This document shows, one piece after another, positions 6,037 through 12,252 of a DNA stretch of 12,252 nt (positions within the stretch are counted from its first letter, which is position 1; every line of letters starts with the position of its first letter). The position numbers and the translations under genes are program-made. The stretch comes from CAZZGX01 sp964653715 (GTDB lineage: Bacteria; Patescibacteriota; Minisyncoccia; Ryanbacterales; GWA2-47-10b), in contig CAZZGX010000009.1 in the NCBI GenBank assembly GCA_964653715.1, positions 1-12,252 on the forward strand. The letters run 5' to 3'. The notes under the pieces were generated by a model, which saw only the letters and a list, made by a program, of their open reading frames with translations, was not told where the DNA came from and did not search any database.

Positions 6037-6898
6037 AAACCGTTTGCCGAAGTCCAGCAGGCAATCGGCTTCGCCGCGCCGTATTCAAAGCCGCGCGATA
6101 TTTTCCTTCTAGCTCACGCCGAGGCGATATGCCCGCTTTTTTCAAAAGACTTTGTTTATCTTCTCCTGTATCAGCGACATCATCAAGCAATTGGAAGTAT
6201 ACGCCAAGTGCCATAGCAACCCTGCGCGCCGAAAGAACATATCCTCTATTTCCTGCAATCAAAAGACCCATAACAAGCGGCGACTCAAAACTATAGTGCG
6301 CTGTCTTAAGCGAATACATGCGGTATAACTGCCTACTCGCAATCCGGTGCGATTTTTGGTAGCTAAGATCCAGCACCTGCCCCCCTCCGGTAAAAATTGT
6401 CGCTCGCAAAAACTCGTAAAGCGCTGGCAAGGTATTTTTATTCTTCGCGCACGCATCGGCAATAAAATAAATGCCAAGCGAAAGCGCGATATCCCCAAAA
6501 TTAATCGCCTGATATTCGCCTACCATCCTATGAAGCGCTGGCTTCCCGCGACGAAGCTCCGCTTCATCCACAATATCATCGTGGATAAGCATTGCCGCGT
6601 GTGCGAGCTCGATTGCTATCGCAACGCTCCAAAGCATATCCATAATAGTATTATTTCTACGAAAACGCCGATCATATACGCCCGCCGCCGAGAACAACAA
6701 AAACGGTCGTATGCGCTTTCCTCCACGGAGAATATATTTTTCAAGCTGAGGAAAAATATCCTTGGGAAACCCGCGGCGCGAAAAGTGTTTTTTTATACAT
6801 AATCGATATCGTTTGGGAAAGATTGTCTCAAATTCTTTCTGAAATTCGTGCAGTTGCCGTACAAAAAGAGAGCCCATGTGCATTATGCTAGCACGCAA
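5993..6898 (-). CDS. Polyprenyl diphosphate synthase (trans-isoprenyl, long-chain type)
   Basis: 301-residue soluble all-trans prenyl chain elongating enzyme, first gene of the operon. Motifs: GKRIRP (60-65, IPP binding), first Asp-rich motif HDDIVDEAELRRGKP with D107/D108/D111, GGGQVLDL (171-178), K198-T199, and second Asp-rich motif FQLLDDVADTGED (235-247) with D239/D240/D243. All catalytic motifs are intact. The residues 4 and 5 before the first DDxxD are M103 and A102 rather than bulky aromatics, which suggests a product longer than C15 (C20 or more). Start choice is uncertain: TTG at 6898 lies only 2 bases after GGAGG; in-frame ATGs at 6883 and 6877 are further away. Its 3' end overlaps the UbiA gene. 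An intrinsic terminator just upstream separates it from the SGNH gene, so transcription must start close by. Confidence 0.92.
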   Translation of the reverse strand: MRASIMHMGSLFVRQLHEFQKEFETIFPKRYRLCIKKHFSRRGFPKDIFPQLEKYILRGGKRIRPFLLFSAAGVYDRRFRRNNTIMDMLWSVAIAIELAHAAMLIHDDIVDEAELRRGKPALHRMVGEYQAINFGDIALSLGIYFIADACAKNKNTLPALYEFLRATIFTGGGQVLDLSYQKSHRIASRQLYRMYSLKTAHYSFESPLVMGLLIAGNRGYVLSARRVAMALGVYFQLLDDVADTGEDKQSLLKKAGISPRRELEGKYRAALNTARRSRLPAGLRQTVFELISTLHDAPGSL

Positions 6899-6900
6899 TA

Positions 6901-6905
6901 CCTCC
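6901..6905 (-). promoter_or_regulatory. Shine-Dalgarno GGAGG of the prenyl synthase
   Basis: GGAGG on the minus strand, 2 bases before TTG 6898 and 17 bases before ATG 6883. Neither spacing is ideal, so the true start of the gene stays open. The motif marks the operon's first gene as separately translated. Confidence 0.5.
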
Positions 6906-6928
6906 AGAGGTGAATGGCACCGATATCT

Positions 6929-6953
6929 AAAAAAAACCGGCGATTACGCCGGT
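6929..6953 (-). terminator. Intrinsic terminator of the SGNH lipoprotein gene
   Basis: Read on the minus strand: a GC-rich hairpin with 7-bp arms ACCGGCG/CGCCGGT (6947-6953 and 6936-6942) and a 4-base loop, followed directly by a run of eight T (6929-6936). It lies 37 bases after the SGNH gene's stop and 30 bases before the prenyl synthase start, and so ends one transcription unit just ahead of the next. Confidence 0.88.
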
Positions 6954-6989
6954 ATTGTCGAGACTTGCTTACCTGTAAGAGCAGTTTGG

Positions 6990-7715
6990 CTAGGGCATTA
7001 ACACTGATGCAATCGCAACACCTGCCCGATTCGCCAATATCTGTTGTCCAGTGGCATTTGGATGCAAGGCGTCCGTGAACTCGTCACTCGGGAGAGAGAA
7101 GTCAACAAAGGAATTCGATCCACCCGTCACGAGTGACGTAATCGTACACGCATCGTCGGAGAAGCATCGTAGCCACGGACAGGTGCCATCCCCGAGGCAG
7201 GGCGTGACACTGTCCGGCACCGGGCACGTGTAAAGCGTCGTAGCCAAGATTGGCACCCCGTGCGCCACCGTCCGCACTTTGTCGGCCATGGCTTGGAGAT
7301 TTGTATAGGCCTGCTCCATCGTATACTGCGGCTGGGCGTGACAAGACATCTCCTGCGTCACCGGATCATAGTTCGCTGTAACCGCATCGTTTGCACCTTC
7401 CTCGATCAACACTGCCTTCGGTTGCGGCGGGTTGCAACCCGACAAGAGATTCGTCAACCGCGTGAGTCCCTGGTCGGTGCGCTCGCTACCTACGCTAAGG
7501 CACTGCACGTCCCACTCGGGATGGGCAATCTGGAGATTGTCGCAGTAGAGTCCAGTGACTGAATCCCCGAAGAGCCAGATGAGTGGTCGGTCACCGGCCC
7601 CACAGGACACGGCAACAGCGAGTATGCAACTTAAATGAATTACGTTTGGCTTATACCTCATCCAAAACATCCACCGCGTATCAAGAAACTCTTTCCTAGA
7701 TTGATTTTGATCCAC
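6990..7715 (-). CDS. SGNH/GDSL-family hydrolase, probable lipoprotein
   Basis: 241 residues. SGNH blocks are complete: block I FGDSVT (49-54, nucleophile S52), block II glycine in SVGSERTDQG (74-83), block III GAND (107-110, N109) and block V DALHPNATGQQ (215-225, D215/H218). This family hydrolyses ester bonds, often acyl or acetyl groups on lipids or glycans; the substrate here is unknown. Residues 19-38 (MRYKPNVI... to C38) look like a lipoprotein signal with AVSC before the lipidated cysteine. Eleven cysteines follow in the exported part, a high number. Start given as GTG 7715 with AAGGGGG 7 bases upstream; ATG at 7661 (residue 19) would give a textbook signal peptide. Six full lines of this gene counted by hand give about 59% GC, against about 40% in the neighbour at 7807-9519, suggesting transfer from elsewhere. 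Confidence 0.85.
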   Translation of the reverse strand: MDQNQSRKEFLDTRWMFWMRYKPNVIHLSCILAVAVSCGAGDRPLIWLFGDSVTGLYCDNLQIAHPEWDVQCLSVGSERTDQGLTRLTNLLSGCNPPQPKAVLIEEGANDAVTANYDPVTQEMSCHAQPQYTMEQAYTNLQAMADKVRTVAHGVPILATTLYTCPVPDSVTPCLGDGTCPWLRCFSDDACTITSLVTGGSNSFVDFSLPSDEFTDALHPNATGQQILANRAGVAIASVLMP

Positions 7716-7730
7716 TGCTATTCCCCCTTT

Positions 7731-7753
7731 CTAAAGAAGCATCTGTACCTCCT
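7731..7753 (-). promoter_or_regulatory. Perfect Shine-Dalgarno plus 3-codon frame (MLL stop) ahead of the SGNH gene
   Basis: AGGAGGT (7747-7753) is followed 4 bases later by ATG CTT CTT TAG (7742-7731). This ATG is in frame with the SGNH gene start at 7715 (27 bases), so one in-frame TAG interrupts a reading frame that otherwise has the best initiation signal in the neighbourhood. It is either a nonsense mutation of the original N-terminus or a minimal leader peptide. Confidence 0.6.
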
Positions 7754-7806
7754 ATAGCACGGGGGAGGAAGTCTGGCAATGGGCGGATTTGTTTTAGATT
7801 AAAAGA

Positions 7807-9519
7807 TTAAAAAGCTCCTACCATCTTATTATAAGCCGCCTGAGCACGTTTCTGTTGACCAGCTGCATTAATATGAAGCCCATCTGAAAGGTAATCCTCA
7901 GGTTTCATTATAGTATAAAAATCGATGTCAAAATTTGTAGGGAAGTAATAAAGTTCCAAATAATCTAGCGATCCAATAAGGGGATTTAATGTATCTGTGG
8001 TACCAAGTGGTATTATCCTCGGCGGAGTGAGCGCAATATATACCAAAATACCTTGCCGCTCCAAATTTGCTTTTAACTCGGCAAGGGCTGAAATAATGGT
8101 CTCTGCTGGGTATGCGTGAATTACATCTACCGTGCCGAAGGCTAATACCACGCTGTCGGGTCTGTCATTTCTTTCCATCAGCGAACCAATTTCATCATAT
8201 GCATCAAACCATTTATCGTAGTCCACTGCAGTAGCAAGGCCAATAGCTCGCGAAACAACGTGTACGTCTTGGCGTCCGATAAGGGTCTCTAAAGCAATAG
8301 GCCAACCAACACCAGTTTCAGTAGAAGTGCCGTACGGATTTACTCCGCTGTTTGAATCACCTAAAATACCGATGACAATTTTACCGTCGCCATTTATGTC
8401 TTGCAGGAGCAGGGTAGCCGAAAAAATTCGAGGGTTTACAATTTGAAACTTTTTATCACTGTTTTGTGATGCAAGGAAAACTGTATTGCGTGCTACTTTT
8501 AATGCTAAACCCTTACCACCTGCGAGAAAACTCATTGCAGGGCTAGGATGAGATATATCTTTAATATCGAGCACCGAAAACCCTGATTGATTCGCCACAA
8601 ATACTTTATCTTTATAAACTTCCACATCCGAATTGTTAAAACCAAGATCAAGAGATGCTACTAACGAAAAAGTTGATGTGGCCCCCGTTTTAAAGACAAA
8701 GAGATCGGGGTTTGAAGCATTATTATTAGTTACGGCATAGAGCGTACCAAAACTATATGCGATGCTATTCATACTAACGTCGCTCGGGGTACGAAAAGCG
8801 CTGACCTCCGTAATATTTGATGGTTGCTGCTTATTAATATTAAGCGATAAAATTTCTTTTCCTCTGCGAAAAGTTGCGAGATATGCCGTTTCCGTAAAAG
8901 GCTCTCGTACGACAACGATGTCTTTCACCGCGTCATCGAGATTGTAAGAACCAAGCACTGATATTGACATCGGGTTCGTCACATTGAGTATAAAAAATTC
9001 ATCTTGCCCTAGGGTAGTGCTCCGACTTGTGCCTAAATACGCGCGGTATCCGAGGGCGTATACTGAGAGGCCTTTCAAATTCCCTGGCGCATTAAAAGTA
9101 CTAACTTGAGTTGGCGATGTTTTATTATTTATGTTAACAACTACGAGCTCTCTATGAGGATCACCGGTCGCTAAAAAAGCAAAGTCCCGATTTACATATA
9201 TTTTATTTACAGCAACCCCAATATTCATGGATGATTTTAGAACTGGACTGGCTGGGTTTGAAATATCAAAAATATAAAACTCAGGACCGCTTGGATTATT
9301 ATCAGTTACCAAATACGCATAATTATCGAATACAAAAACATCATTCGGAAAGATCGTGCTGTTGTCACTATAACTTCCCAATAATATACCAGATGGTCCA
9401 TTGCCAGTACTACCTTGAACGCGCTCTCTGGGTAAAACAATACTAAACGACCATAGAGCCAAAACCACAAGAAAACCCGCGATGCCAAGGCCCAGTCTAA
9501 ATTCTTGCTTTGCAGTCAT
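7807..9519 (-). CDS. Membrane-anchored LVIVD beta-propeller fused to SGNH hydrolase domain
   Basis: 570 residues. An N-terminal anchor (about 10-29) is followed by six or seven LVIVD-type repeats between about 60 and 365, each of the pattern 'AYLxT...xLxVxDIxNPxxP' (for example YLVTDNNPSGPEFYIFDISN at 69-88, AFLATGDPHRELVVVNIN at 114-131, and VFVANQSGFSVLDIKD at 306-321). DINGDGK (374-380) is an EF-hand/dockerin-like calcium loop at the junction. The SGNH domain then has block I GDSN (387-390, S389), block III GTVD (462-465) and block V DGLHINAAGQQ (546-556, D546/H549). The usual Asn of block III is replaced (GTVD for GxND), which may lower activity. Exported and surface-attached is the likely location. 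ATG at 9519 has no clear Shine-Dalgarno. It is separated by 91 bases from the smaller SGNH gene downstream and 74 bases from the surface protein upstream. Confidence 0.83.
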   Translation of the reverse strand: MTAKQEFRLGLGIAGFLVVLALWSFSIVLPRERVQGSTGNGPSGILLGSYSDNSTIFPNDVFVFDNYAYLVTDNNPSGPEFYIFDISNPASPVLKSSMNIGVAVNKIYVNRDFAFLATGDPHRELVVVNINNKTSPTQVSTFNAPGNLKGLSVYALGYRAYLGTSRSTTLGQDEFFILNVTNPMSISVLGSYNLDDAVKDIVVVREPFTETAYLATFRRGKEILSLNINKQQPSNITEVSAFRTPSDVSMNSIAYSFGTLYAVTNNNASNPDLFVFKTGATSTFSLVASLDLGFNNSDVEVYKDKVFVANQSGFSVLDIKDISHPSPAMSFLAGGKGLALKVARNTVFLASQNSDKKFQIVNPRIFSATLLLQDINGDGKIVIGILGDSNSGVNPYGTSTETGVGWPIALETLIGRQDVHVVSRAIGLATAVDYDKWFDAYDEIGSLMERNDRPDSVVLAFGTVDVIHAYPAETIISALAELKANLERQGILVYIALTPPRIIPLGTTDTLNPLIGSLDYLELYYFPTNFDIDFYTIMKPEDYLSDGLHINAAGQQKRAQAAYNKMVGAF

Positions 9520-9537
9520 AAATCAAAAAATTTAAGA

Positions 9538-9565
9538 CTTATAATATCTACTTATAGAGTAGCAA
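9538..9565 (-). promoter_or_regulatory. Candidate sigma-70-type promoter for the propeller-SGNH gene
   Basis: On the minus strand TTGCTA (9560-9565) and TATAAG (9538-9543) are separated by 16 bases, 18 bases before the ATG at 9519. Both boxes deviate from consensus and the surroundings are AT-rich, so this is only a candidate. It is the only promoter-like pair noticed in the 74-base gap after the surface-protein gene. Confidence 0.3.
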
Positions 9566-9593
9566 GCCGGCATTTGGAGGCAAGTATTAAAAT

Positions 9594-12252
9594 TTATGTT
9601 GCGGGAACGTCTACTGGAGGTAAAGGTTGTTGAGTAATACCTGAATCAGGCGGAGTTTCTGGAGGAGGAGGCATTATTTCTTCAGCTGGCTCTGCCGGTG
9701 GCGGTACTGTGCCAGCCGAAGCCTCCGGCGTAGGCTGGGGAGGATTTTGATTGACTGCATTATCTAGGCATGAACCGGGCGTAGTCGCAATCTGTCCATT
9801 GGTCACGCGCACGCAAAATGCATTACCATTTGCCGAGTCAAAGAGCGTAACCCCTGTTGGCGTACTTTGTTTACCGACCTCCAGTTGAGCAGTTTTAACA
9901 GAATCCGCCGTAATACTCTTTACAATCATGTTGCCATTTTCATCAATAGACCAGTTTCCGGACGCGGAAGCGATTGACTTAATATTATAGATACTTTGAT
10001 TGTTGAGATCCAAAGAAAATGTGGTTTTTAGTCTGCCCGATTGCTGATCCACCACCCAAGACTCGTTGGAAAAAGTACTATTACTATCAGCAATCTGAGT
10101 ATCTAAATGGCTCCAGCCCATATTAATGAATACGAGCAATTTGCCGGTAACAACTTGGCGATATTCAACAACGCCTGTTTGTTCATCTTTGATTTGCGCG
10201 GTGGCCGTGGTGGTGCTTGTCACTCCGTCAAATGGCGTAAGCGCTATCCCAACTGTTGGCCCATCTCGAGTCGCCCTCATGGCAATACCCGGCAAACTTG
10301 ATGAAGTAATGCGATCTCCTATACCAATGGGGCCGTTCTCATTAGATATTCTAATGGGCACGCGACCAGAAAGAGCGACAGGCAAAGGATGGTCCTTTCC
10401 CATGATTTTATTTAAACCGGTTGATGAAAAATCACCATAGTTATTTGAAGTTACGCCTATAATAGTCCCCTGATATGGCTCTGTTGATTTTATAAGCTCA
10501 ACCACTTTACCGCCCGTCGCTCCGGAAACAACAGCGCCGCCATCATCAAGAAACTGCTGATCCACAAGTTTTGTCCCCGTTACAACAAGATCTCCAAAAT
10601 CTATATCGGCAGCTGTGGGATATGCCTCCGCGTAGTCAGCCGCGGCGCTGCCGTTGCAATCGTTAATCCATCCATTTGCATTCGTCGCACCATTCGACTG
10701 ACAAAGAGCCTTTGTCCCGCTCGAAACATAGCTGCCGGAAGCGATGCGACCGCCAACAAATAAATTCCCCGATGACGTCGTAACATAGGGAGAAGTACTT
10801 GCAAAACGCGCGTCACCATCATCACTAACCGAGAATCGCGTCGTATTATTTTCCTGTAGAGTAATTAAATTGCATTTAAGAGTAGACGCGTATCCGCAAT
10901 TTGTAGCCATATTTACTCCGATCGCTGTCGAAGTAGCGCTGAAATTTGTTGTCCCACCAAAGCCATCTCCTATACGAAGCAGTGAGCTCTTAACATGCGC
11001 CACCGTAGATGTCGCGATCACAATTTGTTCATCGCCGGTGTTGACTGGACCCCCAGAGCCATTATTCGCTCCCCTAATCCAAATCCTGCGGGCAACTTCA
11101 ATAATTCCATCCGTTGAAGTGGCAATACCAACACCGAGCGCAGTGCCCGCATAAATATCGGTCCCAACATACAACCCAGCGGCATTGCGATCGCGAGCAT
11201 TTGCGGTAGAGGTAGCAATACCCACTATAGTACCGGCGACCTGACCAACTCCAACGGATTGTACAAAAAAACGCGACACATTGTGTTCTTCTAATGCGAA
11301 AAGAGTACAATTTTTAACTCCGAAACCAAAAGAAGGGCAATTCATACCAGCTCCTATTAAGGCGCCCCCCCACGGTATGTCAATACCACCCTGATCAATC
11401 TGAGCATCATAATCATCCCTAAGACTGTCGCCAAAGTGTACGAGAGAGGTAGACGCGGTATGATTCATTGTAGTGGTTGCTACATAAATGACATTACGAG
11501 GGCTTTTCCCTGTAAACGAATCAAAAGCAAGGATTGCATTAGGAGATGTCGTACCAATTCCAAAGCGTCCATTATTGTAAAGAAAGAAATTACTGCCGAT
11601 GGCGAGATCAGAATTTGAAGTAGTCGCGTTCCCTACTCCAAGTCCTCCGGATATATAAACATCCGATACAACTCCATTTGCCTGCCCACCAATGGAAACG
11701 TCGCCAGTCCCTGTGAGCGTCGGAGTCGAGGTACCAATGCCAACGCGGTTGTCAAATACTTTGAACGCGCTAGCCCCATTTGATTGCAAATCGATAAGCC
11801 CACAACTTCCGGCTGCACCAGTAGGGCATGTGGCAAGATTGACTCCAATCGCAGTCCCATATGCCGCCCCGCCCGAAATTGCATTTCCGACTCGTATGAG
11901 AGACGCCGTAGCGCTGTGAGCAACAGTCGTGGTAGCAACTACAAACTGTTCATCATTGCGGTTGATTGGAGTACCCCCCGACATAGTATTGGCCCCGTCG
12001 ATCCAGATTCTCCGAGCAACTTCGACTACTCCATCTGATGTAGTCGCGTTCCCTACCCCAACTCCTCCGGATACAAACAGATCACTCTGACCTCGCTGAG
12101 AGGCCGACAGAATAGCCGTGCCAGAAAACGTACTGGAACCAATCACTAAGTCTCCTGGTTTTGATAGAAGATTTGAAGGAGTTGATGAGCCAAACGATAC
12201 GACACCTTTTTGAGAGACAAAGATGAAGGGAGTTGTTGTTCCGTTGTCACCT
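9594..12252 (-). CDS. Large repetitive surface protein, tail-fibre-like, with Pro-rich C-terminus (5' end outside window)
   Basis: Open from the window edge to TAA at 9594-9596; 885 residues are visible and the N-terminus is missing. A GTG at 12146 is an internal codon, since the frame continues upstream without a stop for 35 codons. The visible part is built of beta-rich repeats with GVGNATTS, GIGTSTP, GIGTTSP and GIATSTDG linkers and three longer modules. After these comes a DYAEAYPTAADIDFGDLVV region with GRVPIRISNENGPIGIGDRI, seen in Patescibacteria surface proteins and reminiscent of phage tail-spike autoproteolytic (peptidase G2-like) domains. A GNWSIDENGNMIVKSITADS segment follows, and finally a Pro/Glu-rich tail (last about 50 residues). 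No membrane segment or LPXTG sorting motif is visible at the C-terminus. Likely role: adhesin or cell-surface fibre; this is inference. Residue numbers here count from the GTG at 12146. Confidence 0.82.
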   Translation of the reverse strand, partial: GDNGTTTPFIFVSQKGVVSFGSSTPSNLLSKPGDLVIGSSTFSGTAILSASQRGQSDLFVSGGVGVGNATTSDGVVEVARRIWIDGANTMSGGTPINRNDEQFVVATTTVAHSATASLIRVGNAISGGAAYGTAIGVNLATCPTGAAGSCGLIDLQSNGASAFKVFDNRVGIGTSTPTLTGTGDVSIGGQANGVVSDVYISGGLGVGNATTSNSDLAIGSNFFLYNNGRFGIGTTSPNAILAFDSFTGKSPRNVIYVATTTMNHTASTSLVHFGDSLRDDYDAQIDQGGIDIPWGGALIGAGMNCPSFGFGVKNCTLFALEEHNVSRFFVQSVGVGQVAGTIVGIATSTANARDRNAAGLYVGTDIYAGTALGVGIATSTDGIIEVARRIWIRGANNGSGGPVNTGDEQIVIATSTVAHVKSSLLRIGDGFGGTTNFSATSTAIGVNMATNCGYASTLKCNLITLQENNTTRFSVSDDGDARFASTSPYVTTSSGNLFVGGRIASGSYVSSGTKALCQSNGATNANGWINDCNGSAAADYAEAYPTAADIDFGDLVVTGTKLVDQQFLDDGGAVVSGATGGKVVELIKSTEPYQGTIIGVTSNNYGDFSSTGLNKIMGKDHPLPVALSGRVPIRISNENGPIGIGDRITSSSLPGIAMRATRDGPTVGIALTPFDGVTSTTTATAQIKDEQTGVVEYRQVVTGKLLVFINMGWSHLDTQIADSNSTFSNESWVVDQQSGRLKTTFSLDLNNQSIYNIKSIASASGNWSIDENGNMIVKSITADSVKTAQLEVGKQSTPTGVTLFDSANGNAFCVRVTNGQIATTPGSCLDNAVNQNPPQPTPEASAGTVPPPAEPAEEIMPPPPETPPDSGITQQPLPPVDVPAT
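10821..11102 (-). repeat. Surface-protein module C
   Basis: Starts IEVARRIWIRGANNGSGG and runs through DEQIVIATSTVAH, TAIGVNMATNC and LITLQENNTTRFSVSD. It is the best match to module A at protein level. The paired cysteines near AIGVN recur in A (C107, C115) and C (C417, C425; numbering from GTG 12146), and similarly spaced ones occur in B (C270, C280). Confidence 0.7.
11253..11492 (-). repeat. Surface-protein module B (degenerate)
   Basis: Starts VIYVATTTMNHTASTSLVHF and ends LFALEEHNVSRFFVQS. It shares the VATTT-x-x-H-x-x-SL and L-x-x-L-x-E-x-N-x-x-RF landmarks with modules A and C but lacks the leading ARRIWI block and differs in the middle (GGALIGAGMNC). Confidence 0.5.
11751..12026 (-). 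repeat. Surface-protein module A
   Basis: Starts VEVARRIWIDGANTMSGG and runs about 92 residues through DEQFVVATTTVAH, a GTAIGVN segment and a Cys-containing GLIDLQ segment to FKVFD. It aligns with module C (10821-11102), including the ARRIWI, GAN, DEQ, VAH and AIGVN landmarks. It is preceded by SGGVGVGNATTSDG, which recurs as SGGLGVGNATTSNS exactly 140 residues (420 bp) later. Confidence 0.7.

Noticed and set aside
6347..6802. A 151-residue plus-strand open frame
   Set aside because: It lies wholly opposite the prenyl diphosphate synthase, whose catalytic motifs are intact; the translation is basic and low in motif content, as expected of an antisense shadow.
6899..6989. A promoter for the isoprenoid operon
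   Set aside because: TCGACA and TAGATA are present on the minus strand but are about 26 bases apart and partly inside the terminator hairpin; no pair with acceptable spacing was found.
10821..12073. A CRISPR array or tandem satellite
   Set aside because: The repeats are coding, 420 bp apart and irregular; no short regularly spaced repeats with unique spacers were seen anywhere in the window.
9594..12146. GTG at 12146 as the true start of the surface protein
   Set aside because: The frame stays open for 35 more codons to the window edge with similar low-complexity beta-repeat sequence, and no Shine-Dalgarno precedes the GTG.

Overview
The window looks like chromosomal DNA from a Candidate Phyla Radiation (Patescibacteria) bacterium, most probably Parcubacteria-like. 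This is inference from four things: the style of the surface protein (GIGTTSP-type repeats, a DYAEAYPT region and a Pro-rich tail), a small IS200-like/REP-associated transposase of a type common in those genomes, very compact minus-strand operons with ATGA overlaps, and TTG/GTG starts. TGA is used as an ordinary stop, which argues against the code-25 lineages (Gracilibacteria/Absconditabacteria). All supportable genes lie on the minus strand, so transcription runs from high to low coordinates.

Right part (12252 to about 6930): a large repetitive surface protein that enters from beyond the window; a membrane-anchored beta-propeller fused to an SGNH hydrolase; and a GC-rich SGNH hydrolase with a lipoprotein-like signal. 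The last has a strong ribosome binding site and ATG cut off by an in-frame TAG, and it ends at a clear intrinsic terminator. These three genes suggest an envelope or cell-surface module.

Middle part (6898 to 1873): a tight five-gene operon. In order it encodes a long-chain-type polyprenyl diphosphate synthase, a UbiA-superfamily membrane prenyltransferase, a membrane-anchored alpha-toroid protein with a class II terpene-cyclase motif (DIDDT), a divergent CrtC/AttH lipocalin-like protein, and a multi-pass membrane protein with an exported tail. Together these suggest an uncharacterised isoprenoid or meroterpenoid pathway: make the prenyl chain, transfer it, cyclise it, then tailor or bind the product at the membrane. 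The product cannot be read from sequence. GC content drops from about 55% in the first two genes to about 35-40% in the last three, so the operon looks assembled from two sources.

Left part (1876 to 1): the operon originally ran by an ATGA overlap into a Mur ligase (murC-type) gene. Only a 25-codon stub of that start remains. It is followed by a REP-associated (Y1/HUH) transposase unit and then an intact murC start, which continues to the window edge. Five related palindromes of about 23-33 bp sit in this 1.3 kb. Two of them lie inside open reading frames, one in murC and one in the transposase itself. Both are in the same codon phase and encode similar nonapeptides (QLGGRTAKL and QLSSLAAKL). 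This resembles the protein-embedded palindromic elements known from Rickettsia and is the most striking signal in the window.
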